Source of the DNA: JABMNT01 sp048262255
Lineage (GTDB): Bacteria; Pseudomonadota; Alphaproteobacteria; Rhodospirillales; Casp-alpha2
Length of the DNA stretch: 64,000 bases
Reading direction: 5' to 3'
Assembly: GCA_048262255.1 (NCBI GenBank)
Contig: JBLXFH010000002.1
Coordinates: 620,001 to 684,000 of the forward strand
Positions 7,399 through 16,326 of this stretch are shown piece by piece. How positions within the stretch are numbered: the first letter of the stretch is position 1; the number at the start of each line of letters is the position of its first letter. The notes under the pieces are model-generated. The model was not told where the DNA came from. It made no database searches and saw nothing but the letters and a program-made list of their open reading frames with translations. The position numbers and the translations under genes were made by a program.

Positions 7399-9056
7399 AG
7401 GAAGCGCCCGGCTTCGATCAGATCCGTCGCATCATCGACATCCAGCCATTGACCCGGCACATAGACGACGCCGATTTTATGTCCTTTTTCCGCGATCCGG
7501 TGAAACAGTTCAACCAGTCCGGAAGATGCCAGTTTGCCATCCTTCTGCAAGGCATCAATTTCATCGCGCACAATGGCGCTGCCCTTATCCGTCATCCGCA
7601 CGAGCCCAATCCATTCGGCGTCAATATCCGCTTCTGCCATATCGTGGCCCATGGCCTTCACGAACACCGGTTCATCATCCAGGAATTCATCCGTTGATCC
7701 CCGCGAGCAGGAGACAAAATCACGGACCCATTTGGGGTCGGATGATTTGCGGTCATGCCACAGCGCATCGGCAGCGATGACGATATCGGCATCAGCTTCA
7801 AACAGTTGATCCAGATAATACTGGCGAAACAGGACATCGCCATAGGCAATGACGCAAGAGCCGGTGAGCGCTTCGCGCGCGCAAGCAAGGCTGGCGACTT
7901 CGCCGGTATTTGCATAAAGATCATTATCAACCGCCTGAACGGATGGCAGGTTGATCTGGTCTTTTTTATAACCGCGAACGACAGTGACCTTGTTGACGCC
8001 TGAATTCTTGAGCGCCGAAACCAGGCGGCTGAGCAATGGCTCGCCGCGCACGTCAATCATGCATTTCGGTTTATCCTCGGTCAATTTGCCCAGTTCCGCA
8101 CCACGCGAAGCGGCTAAAACAATCGCACCCCGGGTTTCCGATGAGCTTGGCAGATAACGTTTTTCCGCTTCCGACAGTTCGTCGTTACCGGCAATTTCGA
8201 AAACCTCTTTGACCTTGACGATTTCGCGGTCAATGCCTTCAATTGATTCTTCACGGAAAATCCGACGCGAGGCTTCCCGCATGGCGGTGATGGAGGCGCG
8301 CAGATTATGGTTGGCCCAAATGGCAACGGAAACGCCGGCATCGCGATATTCATCCGTCGGCGTCCATGGGTACTTGGTCGGCACAATCACCACCGGGCAG
8401 CGGTTGGCCCATTCACGAGTAAACGCCAGCACCTCGTCCGCCGTTGATTGCTTGGAATGGATCAACACCGCATCAGCACCGGCCGCATGATAGGCCTCGG
8501 CCCGCTTCAGGGCTTCCTTCATGCCCAATCCGGAAATCAACGCCTCAAGCCGGGCAACCACGGAAAAATCAGAATTCGTCTGACTGTCTTTTCCTGCTTT
8601 GATTTTGCCGCAGAATTCGTTGATGTCAGCCAGTGGCTGGCCTTCGCCCAAAAACGAATTGGTTTTCGGGAAAATCTTGTCTTCAATACAAATGCCGGCA
8701 ATATCGCGCTGGCACAGTTTGGTGACGGCACGCCGCATGTTGTTGAAGTTGCCCCAGCCCGTATCGCCATCAACAAGGATCGGGATCGACGTGCAGTCCG
8801 ACATGAACTCCAGAACTTCCAGAATCTGGGTCCAGGAAGCTTCGTTGTTGTCACGCACGCCAAGCGCCGCCGACATCGACAAACCGGACGCCCAGATACC
8901 GGAGAACCCCGTCTCCTGTACAATTTTTGCTGACAAGCCGTTATGGGCTTCCATAAGAAACTCGAGCTCCGCCGATTGCAACATGGCGCGCAGCTTTGCT
9001 GCTTTGCTTGGTGCCGGAGTGTTTTTTGAGTTATGTGGTGCGGTTGCCTGAACCAT
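7395..9056 (-). CDS. aepX: Phosphoenolpyruvate mutase fused to phosphonate cytidylyltransferase (PntC-type)
   Basis: 553 residues with two enzymes. Residues 1 to about 300 are a PEP mutase: LVDGDTGWGN and the diagnostic EDKIFPKTNS motif near residue 125, which separates true mutases from isocitrate-lyase relatives. From about residue 308 a nucleotidyltransferase domain of LicC/PntC type begins (GAIVLAASRGAELGKLTEDKPKCM) and continues with GDVLFRQYYLDQL. The mutase makes the C-P bond; the second domain would attach CMP to aminoethylphosphonate. The start is the ATG at 9056, with AAAGGA about nine bases upstream, rather than a TTG two codons earlier. Such fusions are known. This one makes the cluster a cytidylylated-AEP pathway. 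Confidence 0.93.
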   Translation of the reverse strand: MVQATAPHNSKNTPAPSKAAKLRAMLQSAELEFLMEAHNGLSAKIVQETGFSGIWASGLSMSAALGVRDNNEASWTQILEVLEFMSDCTSIPILVDGDTGWGNFNNMRRAVTKLCQRDIAGICIEDKIFPKTNSFLGEGQPLADINEFCGKIKAGKDSQTNSDFSVVARLEALISGLGMKEALKRAEAYHAAGADAVLIHSKQSTADEVLAFTREWANRCPVVIVPTKYPWTPTDEYRDAGVSVAIWANHNLRASITAMREASRRIFREESIEGIDREIVKVKEVFEIAGNDELSEAEKRYLPSSSETRGAIVLAASRGAELGKLTEDKPKCMIDVRGEPLLSRLVSALKNSGVNKVTVVRGYKKDQINLPSVQAVDNDLYANTGEVASLACAREALTGSCVIAYGDVLFRQYYLDQLFEADADIVIAADALWHDRKSSDPKWVRDFVSCSRGSTDEFLDDEPVFVKAMGHDMAEADIDAEWIGLVRMTDKGSAIVRDEIDALQKDGKLASSGLVELFHRIAEKGHKIGVVYVPGQWLDVDDATDLIEAGRFL

Positions 9057-9117
9057 AATCAATCCTTTGGGTTTTGGTGTGATGACTTTTCTGCATCTGG
9101 TGCCATGGGCCGTACGT

Positions 9118-10239
9118 TCAGGGATTGCCTGATGTGACGCGCATGGCGGTCAATGTCTGTTCTACGGCGGCAACGGCGCCGCGCATTTGCTGTTCGCCCA
9201 GGTGCCCGATGCAGCCCATACGAAAAGACTCGGCAACGGTCAGTTTGCCTGGGTAAATAACATAACCCTTATCTTTTAAAGCATCGTAAAACACCTGAAA
9301 ACCGAAGCCGGGATCAGCAGGCATTTTGAAAGTAACGATGATCGGCGCCTGTAGATGGTCCGGCAGCAAGGTCTCGAAACCCAGCGCGCGCATCCCGTCA
9401 ATCAGGATCCTGGCGTTGTTGGCATAGCGCGCATTGCGTCCGGCAACGCCGCCTTCCGAGATGAACTGCTTTATGGCTTCATCAAAGGCGACAATCACGT
9501 GCGTTGGCGGTGTGAACCGCCACTGGCTGGTCTGCTCCATCGCAATCCACTGGTCATAGAGATCGAGGCTCAACGAATGAGCATTGCCTTTAGCGGCTTC
9601 AAGGGCGGATTTTCGGATCAGCGCGAAGCCCATACCCGGAACGCCCTCCAGACATTTGTTGGAGGACGCCATCACCGCATCGAAGGTCACCGATTTGGCA
9701 CTTAGGGGTATGGCGCCAAAGGCGCTCATGGCGTCGATCAGCAGCCGGCGACCCTGTTCGGCGACAACCGCGGCAATCTGTTCAATGGGATTGAGGATGC
9801 CGGATGTGGTTTCACAATGGACGGCCAGCACATGGGTAATGGAGGTATCCACCTCAAGGGTCTTTTCCAAAGCCTTCATTGACGGCGGTGTGTCTTCCGG
9901 GGTTTCCAGCACACTATAGGCGCGGTCCAGATAATCGAGCATCTTTGCCATGCGCTGGCCGTAAGCACCATTAATCAGTATCAGCGCCTTGCCATCGCGC
10001 GGCAGCAGGGTGGCGATGGTTGCTTCCACAACGAACGTGCCGCTGCCCTGTAACGGCACACAAACGTGGCTGTCTGAGGCCTCGGCAATCTCGAGCAGTT
10101 GGGCACGAACCCGCTTGTTGGTTTCAATGAAATTGGCGTCGCGTGAACCCCAGTCGTGCAGCATCGCCTGCTTGGTTGCAGGCGATGTGGTCAACGGACC
10201 GGGCGTCAATAACCAGGGGTCTTGGGTGTATGAAGACAT
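9118..10239 (-). CDS. phnW: 2-aminoethylphosphonate:pyruvate aminotransferase
   Basis: 373 residues of the class V PLP aminotransferase family. The N-terminus LLTPGPLTTSPATKQAMLHDWGSRD is typical of PhnW, and the PLP lysine is in MASSNKCLEGVPG. The enzyme interconverts phosphonoacetaldehyde and 2-aminoethylphosphonate using alanine/pyruvate; here, beside the mutase and decarboxylase, it should run towards AEP. The start at 10239 gives the family N-terminus; an in-frame extension to 10326 adds non-conserved residues. It is first in the operon, 62 bases before the mutase gene. No phosphonatase (PhnX) or C-P lyase genes are nearby, which argues for biosynthesis rather than breakdown. Confidence 0.92.
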   Translation of the reverse strand: MSSYTQDPWLLTPGPLTTSPATKQAMLHDWGSRDANFIETNKRVRAQLLEIAEASDSHVCVPLQGSGTFVVEATIATLLPRDGKALILINGAYGQRMAKMLDYLDRAYSVLETPEDTPPSMKALEKTLEVDTSITHVLAVHCETTSGILNPIEQIAAVVAEQGRRLLIDAMSAFGAIPLSAKSVTFDAVMASSNKCLEGVPGMGFALIRKSALEAAKGNAHSLSLDLYDQWIAMEQTSQWRFTPPTHVIVAFDEAIKQFISEGGVAGRNARYANNARILIDGMRALGFETLLPDHLQAPIIVTFKMPADPGFGFQVFYDALKDKGYVIYPGKLTVAESFRMGCIGHLGEQQMRGAVAAVEQTLTAMRVTSGNP

Positions 10240-10560
10240 CGGCTCATTTCTGTGATGAAAGCCTGCGCATAGGAACAATATCATTCTTGATAAGCAAGCC
10301 CTTATCGCCCCTTTTTCCGCCGCCAAACCAAATTAAAACGCTTTTATAGAGGCCGACAGAAAGAAGCTGTCATGATCCCACAAACTCCCACAAATTCACT
10401 CATGAAAACGCGAAAATTAACGACTTATTCTACGGTATTTTTACTGTGGTATTTTCATCACGATCACCGGATCTACAATAAAAGAACACGGCAACAACAT
10501 TGACTAACAAGTTAAAATGCCACAATTTGAACATTCAATCATATGTAACTGGGGTTGAAA
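10240..10560. other. Divergent intergenic region between phnW and the outer-membrane protein gene
   Basis: About 320 bases without a gene. It must hold the promoters of both divergent units. On the plus side a TTGACT lies at 10500-10505 without a convincing -10 partner. An octamer GGTATTTT is repeated at 10434-10441 and 10448-10455 (14-base period), which could be a response-regulator site. An inverted repeat GACAG-N7-CTGTC lies at 10355-10371 upstream of phnW. None of these is strong enough to name a regulator. Confidence 0.5.
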
Positions 10561-11190
10561 ATGAACACACCGCTTCGAACACTGGCTTCTGTAGCAGCAT
10601 TCTGCGCAGGCTTTACCATTGTTTCTGCACAAGCTGCAGATGGCCCATATGTTGGCCTGTCCGCCCTTGGTTCAATGGTTAGTGATATCGACTTTGACAA
10701 TGATAATGGTGCCTTATCTGTTGTTAATACGGCTGAGTTAGACCCCGGATACGGTGCCTTTCTTAAAGGTGGGTATCGATTTGGTTCAATGCGCGCAGAA
10801 CTCGAACTCGGCTACCGCAAATTGGGTTTTAACAACGTCGCAAGCAAAACCGGAACAACTGGTGATGTTGACGCACTTACCGCGATGATCAACGGTGCAT
10901 GGGACTTTCAAACAGAGTCGTCGATAACTCCCTATATATCTCTTGGTTTCGGCATTCTTAATGTCGATGGCGACTTAGGCTATAATGACGCCACAGGACG
11001 AGCACAATCCAAGAACTTCGACGGGACAGCTCCTGCAGGTCAAATTGGGATTGGCGCATCCTACGGCTTAACGCCGGATATCGATCTGGTCGGTGGTTAT
11101 TCTCTTCTCGGGGCTCCAACAGGAAAAACAGGGCAGGATGAAATCATTACAATTCACACTGTCCAGTTAGGCTTGAATTACAAATTCTAG
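10561..11190 (+). CDS. Small outer-membrane beta-barrel protein
   Basis: 209 residues with a signal peptide ending in SAQAADG, then alternating amphipathic strands (GPYVGLSALGSM, GAFLKGGYRFGSMRAELELGYR, ITPYISLGFGILNV, GQIGIGASYGLTPDIDLVGGYSL) and a C-terminal LGLNYKF ending in Phe, the BAM recognition signature. It belongs to the eight-stranded OmpA/OmpW-like barrel group; no peptidoglycan-binding OmpA domain follows. The start ATG at 10561 has GGGG seven bases upstream. It is a single-gene unit followed by a strong terminator. Specific role unknown. Confidence 0.85.
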   Translation: MNTPLRTLASVAAFCAGFTIVSAQAADGPYVGLSALGSMVSDIDFDNDNGALSVVNTAELDPGYGAFLKGGYRFGSMRAELELGYRKLGFNNVASKTGTTGDVDALTAMINGAWDFQTESSITPYISLGFGILNVDGDLGYNDATGRAQSKNFDGTAPAGQIGIGASYGLTPDIDLVGGYSLLGAPTGKTGQDEIITIHTVQLGLNYKF

Positions 11191-11210
11191 ACTTCCCGCC
11201 TACGAACAAA

Positions 11211-11237
11211 AAACCCGGCCAAATGCCGGGTTTTTTA
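11211..11237 (+). terminator. Rho-independent terminator of the beta-barrel gene
   Basis: A perfect seven-base stem ACCCGGC (11213-11219) and GCCGGGT (11225-11231) with a five-base loop is followed by a run of Ts, twenty bases after the stop codon. It is preceded by an A-run, so it could also work for the convergent pagL-like gene on the other strand. Confidence 0.9.
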
Positions 11238-11283
11238 TTGGCGGCACATCATGCGCCAGACAACGCTCCTGCTCGGGCCGGCC

Positions 11284-12093
11284 TTAAAACCGATATCCAT
11301 ATCGGATGCCTGCGTTATCCATGCCTTCATTCTCATCATCGCATAACCCGCCATGGGAGATGTGATCCCATATCAAAGACACATTGTGATGAGCGGTGAT
11401 CCGGTAGCCAAACTCAATGGATTCCCGAAACAGGGTTTTGCAACCGAATTCACGACGACGACCGCTGTCCTCATCCGCTCCATTAATATGAAGTCGGCCA
11501 TTATGAACGGAGCCCCCAAAACTGGCATCAATGAAGACATTCTGGAATGGTTCCCATTCCCAGGTTAATCCGGCATAGATCTGATCCGTATCCTTGCTGC
11601 TGGCATTAAAGCTTGCACCGAGATGCGGGCGGGGCGCCCAAATCAATCTAAGCCAGTCTGGAGACACAAACAGCACTTCAATGTTGCCGTCGACACCCCG
11701 CTCTTTTGGCGTACTTGTTGATATGGCTGCAGAATGTTTCAGCAAACCACCCCGAACTTCAGAAAGCCATCCCCATTTTCCCGACTGGGCAGGTGCCGTC
11801 TGGACCGCTCCCGGGTCTGGCTTGAGGCTTTTCACCGCGGCGGCAACTGCCTCCGGACGTATAGACGCAGGAATAGGAGGCGCGCTGACAGAAAATACGC
11901 TCTGTGGCAAAACCCCCGTATTGGAAGACGACTGCTGCTTAACTGCCGCTGCGAAAATATCGTTTACTATTTGCCAGTTTGGCTCACCGGCAGGCGCCGT
12001 TTGCCCGTTTGCAGAAGATGCAAAAGATAAAAACCCGATAACAAATAAAATACCGGCTTTTAGAAAAATATCTTCAGTGCGGCAAAAATTCAT
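11284..12093 (-). CDS. pagL: PagL-family lipid A 3-O-deacylase (acyloxyacyl hydrolase)
   Basis: 269 residues: a signal peptide (FVIGFLSFASSANGQ), an unusual proline/alanine-rich linker of about 90 residues, then the PagL barrel. The C-terminus holds the catalytic signature: His and Ser in WDHISHGGL, Glu in DENEGMDNAG, and terminal GIRYGYRF ending in Phe. PagL removes the 3-O acyl chain from lipid A in the outer membrane. GGGGGA is close upstream of the ATG. The N-terminal linker is longer than in the Pseudomonas enzyme and its job is unknown. It is monocistronic by spacing, converging on the beta-barrel gene. Confidence 0.82.
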   Translation of the reverse strand: MNFCRTEDIFLKAGILFVIGFLSFASSANGQTAPAGEPNWQIVNDIFAAAVKQQSSSNTGVLPQSVFSVSAPPIPASIRPEAVAAAVKSLKPDPGAVQTAPAQSGKWGWLSEVRGGLLKHSAAISTSTPKERGVDGNIEVLFVSPDWLRLIWAPRPHLGASFNASSKDTDQIYAGLTWEWEPFQNVFIDASFGGSVHNGRLHINGADEDSGRRREFGCKTLFRESIEFGYRITAHHNVSLIWDHISHGGLCDDENEGMDNAGIRYGYRF

Positions 12094-12223
12094 ACATCCC
12101 CCAAGACCTCATGAATAGAGTCTCAAATCAGAATAAAATCGCAGGCCTGAAGGATAATAGACATTTTAGTTCTTAAAAATACCATATAAACGCCCACCTC
12201 GCTTAATTAGGCGCAAACAGGTC

Positions 12224-12574
12224 TTATTTTTCTGTTGTTCCCCCTTTATCTGCATTTGATGCATCAAAAAGCTCGAAAATCGTTTGCCGGACCTCAACCG
12301 GTTGTGCCGCGACCGCATCGGCAAGACGGTGCAGTTGCCTTCGGGTCGAATAAACCTGATCGAGCAATGAGAGCAGCAACGGTACAGTCGACTTCTCAAC
12401 GTCAAACGTATATCGAAAATCACAGATAAGACGGAGACGGGCCAAGTCAATTTCACTGAACTGATATTCTCCGGAACGACGCTCCGGAACGATCCAGCGT
12501 TGTTCTATCCATAATGTTAGTTCACTGGCATCAAGCGCATCTACCGTCTCCAGCACTTCCTCAAATGTCATCAT
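12224..12574 (-). CDS. cbpM: CbpM-type chaperone modulator (MerR-like)
   Basis: 116 residues. The first part matches the MerR-like CbpM fold (LTLWIEQRWIVPER, IDLARLRLICDF), the small protein that binds the J-domain of CbpA and inhibits it. The C-terminal half is a helix-rich tail. The start codon overlaps the stop of the preceding cbpA gene (ATGA, 12571-12574), so the two are translationally coupled, as in enterobacteria. Last gene of ftsH-cbpA-cbpM. Confidence 0.85.
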   Translation of the reverse strand: MMTFEEVLETVDALDASELTLWIEQRWIVPERRSGEYQFSEIDLARLRLICDFRYTFDVEKSTVPLLLSLLDQVYSTRRQLHRLADAVAAQPVEVRQTIFELFDASNADKGGTTEK

Positions 12575-13506
12575 GACCCCGCTCCTGACTTATTGTCCGT
12601 CCTGCGCGGATTGTAGGCATGTTTTTTGGACCACTCCTCCATGAAGGCGGTCAGGTCTGCATCCTCGTCTTTCGGCAGAACAACTTTCAGGGTCACGTAC
12701 TGATGCCCCCGTTCCTTTCCCCCACGCATGGGCAACCCCTTGCCACGTAACCGTAAGCGCGTGCCCGTATTGGCATTTTTGGGAACCGACATGGATACCG
12801 ACCCGTCGATGGTCGGCACATCAATGGAGCCGCCTAACACGGCTTCATTCAGGCTGATCGGCAATTCAATATGAATGTCATCATCTTTACGGCTAAACAA
12901 CGAGTCATGGCGCACATGCACCTCAACATAAGCATCTCCATTCGGCCCGCCGTTATAGCCGGGTAAGCCCTGGCCGCGCAGCCGTAAAGATTGCCGATCC
13001 CTTAGTCCGGCCGGGATATTAATTTTCAATGACCGCCCGTCCGGCATGGTGACTGTTTTCTTTGCGCCTTTAGCAGCCTCCAGAAACGTCACCTCCAGCG
13101 TATAATTCAGGTCTCCTCCCTTGGCTTTAATATTAGTTCTGCCCGACCGCCCTGCACGGCCTCCAAACAAATCGGCCATAAAGGCCTCAAGGTCCTCTGC
13201 ATTGGCAAACCCCTCCTGCTCGGTGTATTTGCCGCCCTCCGGGCCGTCGGCAAATCCTCTGTAAAATTGCCGTTCAGGACGCTCATGGCCTTCCGCATCA
13301 ATCTCGCCCCGATCAAACTTGCCGCGTTTTTCAGGGTCTGACAAAAGATCATAGGCGGCGGATACTTCTTTGAATCGGGTTTCCGCTTCGGCGTCGTTCG
13401 GATTGATATCTGGATGCAGCTTTTTGGCGAGCTCCCGATAGGTTTTGCGAAGCTGATCCTGAGACGCTTCTTTAGACAATCCCAGGATCGAATAGGGATC
13501 TTTCAT
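12571..13506 (-). CDS. cbpA: CbpA-type DnaJ co-chaperone
   Basis: 311 residues: N-terminal J-domain with HPD in KLHPDINP, a G/E-rich linker, then two DnaJ C-terminal domains (LEVTFLEAAKGAKKTVTMPDG, DDIHIELPISLNEAVLGG) and the GKGLPM segment. There is no cysteine-rich zinc finger, so it is a class II (CbpA/DjlA-independent) DnaJ protein that stimulates DnaK ATPase and holds unfolded clients. It starts one base after the ftsH stop codon and overlaps cbpM. Confidence 0.93.
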   Translation of the reverse strand: MKDPYSILGLSKEASQDQLRKTYRELAKKLHPDINPNDAEAETRFKEVSAAYDLLSDPEKRGKFDRGEIDAEGHERPERQFYRGFADGPEGGKYTEQEGFANAEDLEAFMADLFGGRAGRSGRTNIKAKGGDLNYTLEVTFLEAAKGAKKTVTMPDGRSLKINIPAGLRDRQSLRLRGQGLPGYNGGPNGDAYVEVHVRHDSLFSRKDDDIHIELPISLNEAVLGGSIDVPTIDGSVSMSVPKNANTGTRLRLRGKGLPMRGGKERGHQYVTLKVVLPKDEDADLTAFMEEWSKKHAYNPRRTDNKSGAGS

Positions 13507-15345
13507 CTATTTGACTTTCTGCGGTTTTGTTGGCGAAGTTCTTGCCTTTGAGATATGCGGAATTTCATCTGCGGCAAGGGTTTCGCGCTCAAGCAAAACC
13601 TTGGCCGTCGAGCCCAGCAGCTTACGATGAGTTTTCAGTATTTCTGTTGCCCGCTCAAAAGCTGCCTCAATCAGTTTACGAACGGCTCTGTCGATATCCC
13701 GGGCGGTTTCTTCACTGAATTTCCGCTGGTTTGGGTTGATCTGCACATTCCCCAGGAACTGCGATTGCGGCGGCTCATAAGTCACATGACCAAGATCTTT
13801 ATCCATGCCATAACGCATGACCATATTGCGTGCGATATCGCTGGCCTTGTCCAGATCGTCCGCCGCGCCGGTCGAGATTTCATCAAAAACAAGTTGCTCT
13901 GCCGCCCGTCCGCCCAGCAACACCGCCATTTTGTTTTCCAGCTCCGGGCGGGTCATCAGGTAACGGTCTTCCGTCGGTCTTTGAATGGTATAGCCCAGCG
14001 CGCTGACGCCGCGCGGAATGATCGAGACCTTGTGAACCGTATCAGTTCCCGGCAAAGCCAGTGACACAAAGGCATGCCCCAGTTCATGGTGAGCGACGAC
14101 TTCGCGTTCATGGGGATTAATCAGTCGCGATTTTTTCTCAAGCCCGGCGATGATCCGCTCGATGGCCTGTGTGAAATCTGCCATGGAAACGGAAGCTCCA
14201 TTGCGGCGCGTCGCCAGAATTGCCGCTTCATTCACAACATTCGCCAGATCGGCACCGGTGAACCCCGGCGTCAGAGCGGCAATCTGCTCTTCAGAAATAT
14301 CAGATGCCAGTTGGATTTTTTTCATATGAACGCGCAGAATCTCTTCCCGGCCTTTCTTGTCCGGGCGGTCGACAAGCACCTGACGATCGAAGCGCCCCGC
14401 CCGCAGCAAGGCGGGATCAAGAATTTCCGGGCGGTTGGTGGCAGCCAGCAAGACCACACCAACGCTGGAATCAAAACCGTCCATTTCGCTCAGCAGTTGG
14501 TTCAAAGTCTGTTCTTTTTCATCGGAGCCACCCCCGAAGGTACCGATGCCCCGAGCCCGCCCCAGAGCATCCAGTTCATCGATGAAAACAATACAGGGCG
14601 CGTTCTTGCGCGCCTGCTCGAACAAATCACGGACCCGTGCCGCGCCAACGCCAACAAACATCTCGACGAACTCCGACCCGTTGATCGAGAAGAACGGAAC
14701 GCCAGCCTGCCCGGCGATGGCCCGCGCCAACAGGGTTTTTCCGGTGCCTGGAGGCCCCACCAGCAACACGCCTTTCGGAATTCGCGCGCCCAACCTCCCA
14801 TAGTGGACGGCATCTTTCAAAAACTGCACGACTTCCTGAAGCTCTTCCTTGGCTTCATCAACACCCGCCACATCGTCAAAAGTGACAGCCGTCTCTTTTT
14901 CCATGTAGATTTTGGCTTTGCTTTTGCCAATGGACATAAAACCGCCCATGCCCTGCTTCTCGGCAATTCCCCGGACCAAAAATAGCCAGACCGCAACAAA
15001 AATAACGACCGGGACAATCCAGGACAATAAATTGGCAAGCCATTTGCTCTCGATAATACCGGTGAACTTGACGCCGTACTTTTCCAGATCCCGGGCCAGA
15101 TCGGGCTCGACCCGTAGCGTGAAAATCTTCTGCGCCCCCCCGGATCCCGGTGTTTTCAAGAGGCCACGAATGTACTGATCGGCAATGCCAATTTCGGCAA
15201 GCTTGCCTTCTTCCAACAACGTCTGGAACTCACTGTAGGGAATCGTTTCCTCCTGCTGGCTGTTTCCCCACCATTGCTGCAGCAAGATAATGGCCCAGAA
15301 GGACAGGAGGATGTACCAGAAATTGATATGTGTTTTCTTTTCCAT
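13507..15345 (-). CDS. ftsH: ATP-dependent zinc metalloprotease FtsH
   Basis: 612 residues, inner-membrane AAA+ protease. Two membrane segments (around residues 9-25 and 107-127) flank a periplasmic domain; Walker A is GPPGTGKT, Walker B IVFIDELDALG, and the zinc site HHELGH. It degrades misfolded membrane and short-lived cytosolic proteins. The C-terminal tail is short. The arrangement with cbpA and cbpM suggests a stress-linked, perhaps second, copy rather than the usual tilS-ftsH-folP housekeeping locus, which is not present here. The upstream region holds an FNR-like palindrome and a TTGACA at 15436-15441 on this strand. Confidence 0.95.
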   Translation of the reverse strand: MEKKTHINFWYILLSFWAIILLQQWWGNSQQEETIPYSEFQTLLEEGKLAEIGIADQYIRGLLKTPGSGGAQKIFTLRVEPDLARDLEKYGVKFTGIIESKWLANLLSWIVPVVIFVAVWLFLVRGIAEKQGMGGFMSIGKSKAKIYMEKETAVTFDDVAGVDEAKEELQEVVQFLKDAVHYGRLGARIPKGVLLVGPPGTGKTLLARAIAGQAGVPFFSINGSEFVEMFVGVGAARVRDLFEQARKNAPCIVFIDELDALGRARGIGTFGGGSDEKEQTLNQLLSEMDGFDSSVGVVLLAATNRPEILDPALLRAGRFDRQVLVDRPDKKGREEILRVHMKKIQLASDISEEQIAALTPGFTGADLANVVNEAAILATRRNGASVSMADFTQAIERIIAGLEKKSRLINPHEREVVAHHELGHAFVSLALPGTDTVHKVSIIPRGVSALGYTIQRPTEDRYLMTRPELENKMAVLLGGRAAEQLVFDEISTGAADDLDKASDIARNMVMRYGMDKDLGHVTYEPPQSQFLGNVQINPNQRKFSEETARDIDRAVRKLIEAAFERATEILKTHRKLLGSTAKVLLERETLAADEIPHISKARTSPTKPQKVK

Positions 15346-15472
15346 GTCCGTGCTTTCAAACGCGCCTTACCAACAATCACGCCCGCGTTATTCTCGCCCC
15401 CAACACTTGCTATGCGGGTCGGGCTCAATGGTTCGTGTCAACTCACTTAACCACTGACCGCGTCAGGCTTCT

Positions 15473-15486
15473 TTGATCCAGGTCAA
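15473..15486. promoter_or_regulatory. FNR/Anr-type operator candidate between ftsH and queC
   Basis: TTGATCCAGGTCAA matches the FNR-family consensus TTGAT-N4-ATCAA with one mismatch. It lies 128 bases from the ftsH start and 146 from the queC start. Centred activation at -41.5 would place a start site near 15438 (ftsH) or 15521 (queC); neither has a strong -10 hexamer, so the controlled gene is undecided. Confidence 0.5.
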
Positions 15487-15631
15487 TAAAAAATAAGGAG
15501 CGGGGCTTCTCATTGCATTGCCACACCTTTGTATTCGGAGCATGCGTGGCTTGGACAAGGCGCTTGAAGCGCACTCTTTCAGATGGTCTGTTAACCTTCG
15601 ATTTTCGAATTTGCTTGTGGAGCCCTTACCC

Positions 15632-16309
15632 ATGAAGACCGACGGAGCCGTAGTCCTTTTTTCCGGTGGCCAGGATAGCACTGTCTGTCTGGCATGGGCG
15701 TTGAAGACTTTTGACCGTATTGAGACAGTCGGTTTTGACTATGGCCAAAGCCATCGGGTCGAAATGGATTGCCGCACACAAATTCTCTCTGCCCTCAACC
15801 CCCAGGGCGACGACCATGTGCTCAACCTTCCCATCCTCAACGAAATTTCCGAAACCGCCTTGACCCACGACATGGAAATCGCCATGCAGGAAAATGGTCT
15901 GCCCAACACCTTCGTCCCGGGCCGCAATATTCTATTTCTGACAACAGCCGCCATGCTCGCCTATCGCAAAGGCATTTCCAATCTGGTCACCGGAGTTTGT
16001 GAAACCGATTATTCCGGATACCCTGATTGCCGGGACTCTTTTATCAAATCCATGTCCGTCAGCCTGAGCGCCGGTATGGATACCCTCGTCACCATCCACA
16101 CGCCGCTGATGTTCATCGACAAGGCCCAGACGTGGCAACTGGCTCATGACCTGGGTGGGCAGCAACTGGTCGATCTGATTCTTGAAGACACCCACACCTG
16201 CTATCGGGGCGAGCGAAGCCAGCGTCATGACTGGGGTTATGGCTGTGCGGATTGTCCGGCCTGCGAACTGCGCCAGAGCGGTTATGAAAAGTGGATAACG
16301 ACACAATAG
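15632..16309 (+). CDS. queC: 7-cyano-7-deazaguanine (preQ0) synthase
   Basis: 225 residues. The PP-loop SGGQDS is at residues 11-16, and the zinc cysteines are in HTCYRGE and CADCPACELR at the C-terminus. QueC converts 7-carboxy-7-deazaguanine to preQ0 in queuosine synthesis, in the cytoplasm. The start at 15632 is chosen because the protein then begins just before the PP-loop, as in the family; GTGGAG lies about 11 bases upstream. No queD, queE or queF is adjacent. It converges on the sensor kinase gene. Confidence 0.95.
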   Translation: MKTDGAVVLFSGGQDSTVCLAWALKTFDRIETVGFDYGQSHRVEMDCRTQILSALNPQGDDHVLNLPILNEISETALTHDMEIAMQENGLPNTFVPGRNILFLTTAAMLAYRKGISNLVTGVCETDYSGYPDCRDSFIKSMSVSLSAGMDTLVTIHTPLMFIDKAQTWQLAHDLGGQQLVDLILEDTHTCYRGERSQRHDWGYGCADCPACELRQSGYEKWITTQ

Positions 16310-16326
16310 GCCTTCAACAAGACGTC

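Noticed and set aside
10355..10373. Pho-box-like CTGTCAT upstream of phnW
   Set aside because: Only one half is present; the 11-base direct repeat of a true Pho box is missing, and the element reads better as a short inverted repeat.
14074..14985. 303-codon open frame on the plus strand
   Set aside because: Antisense to the conserved AAA and protease domains of ftsH; low-complexity shadow sequence.
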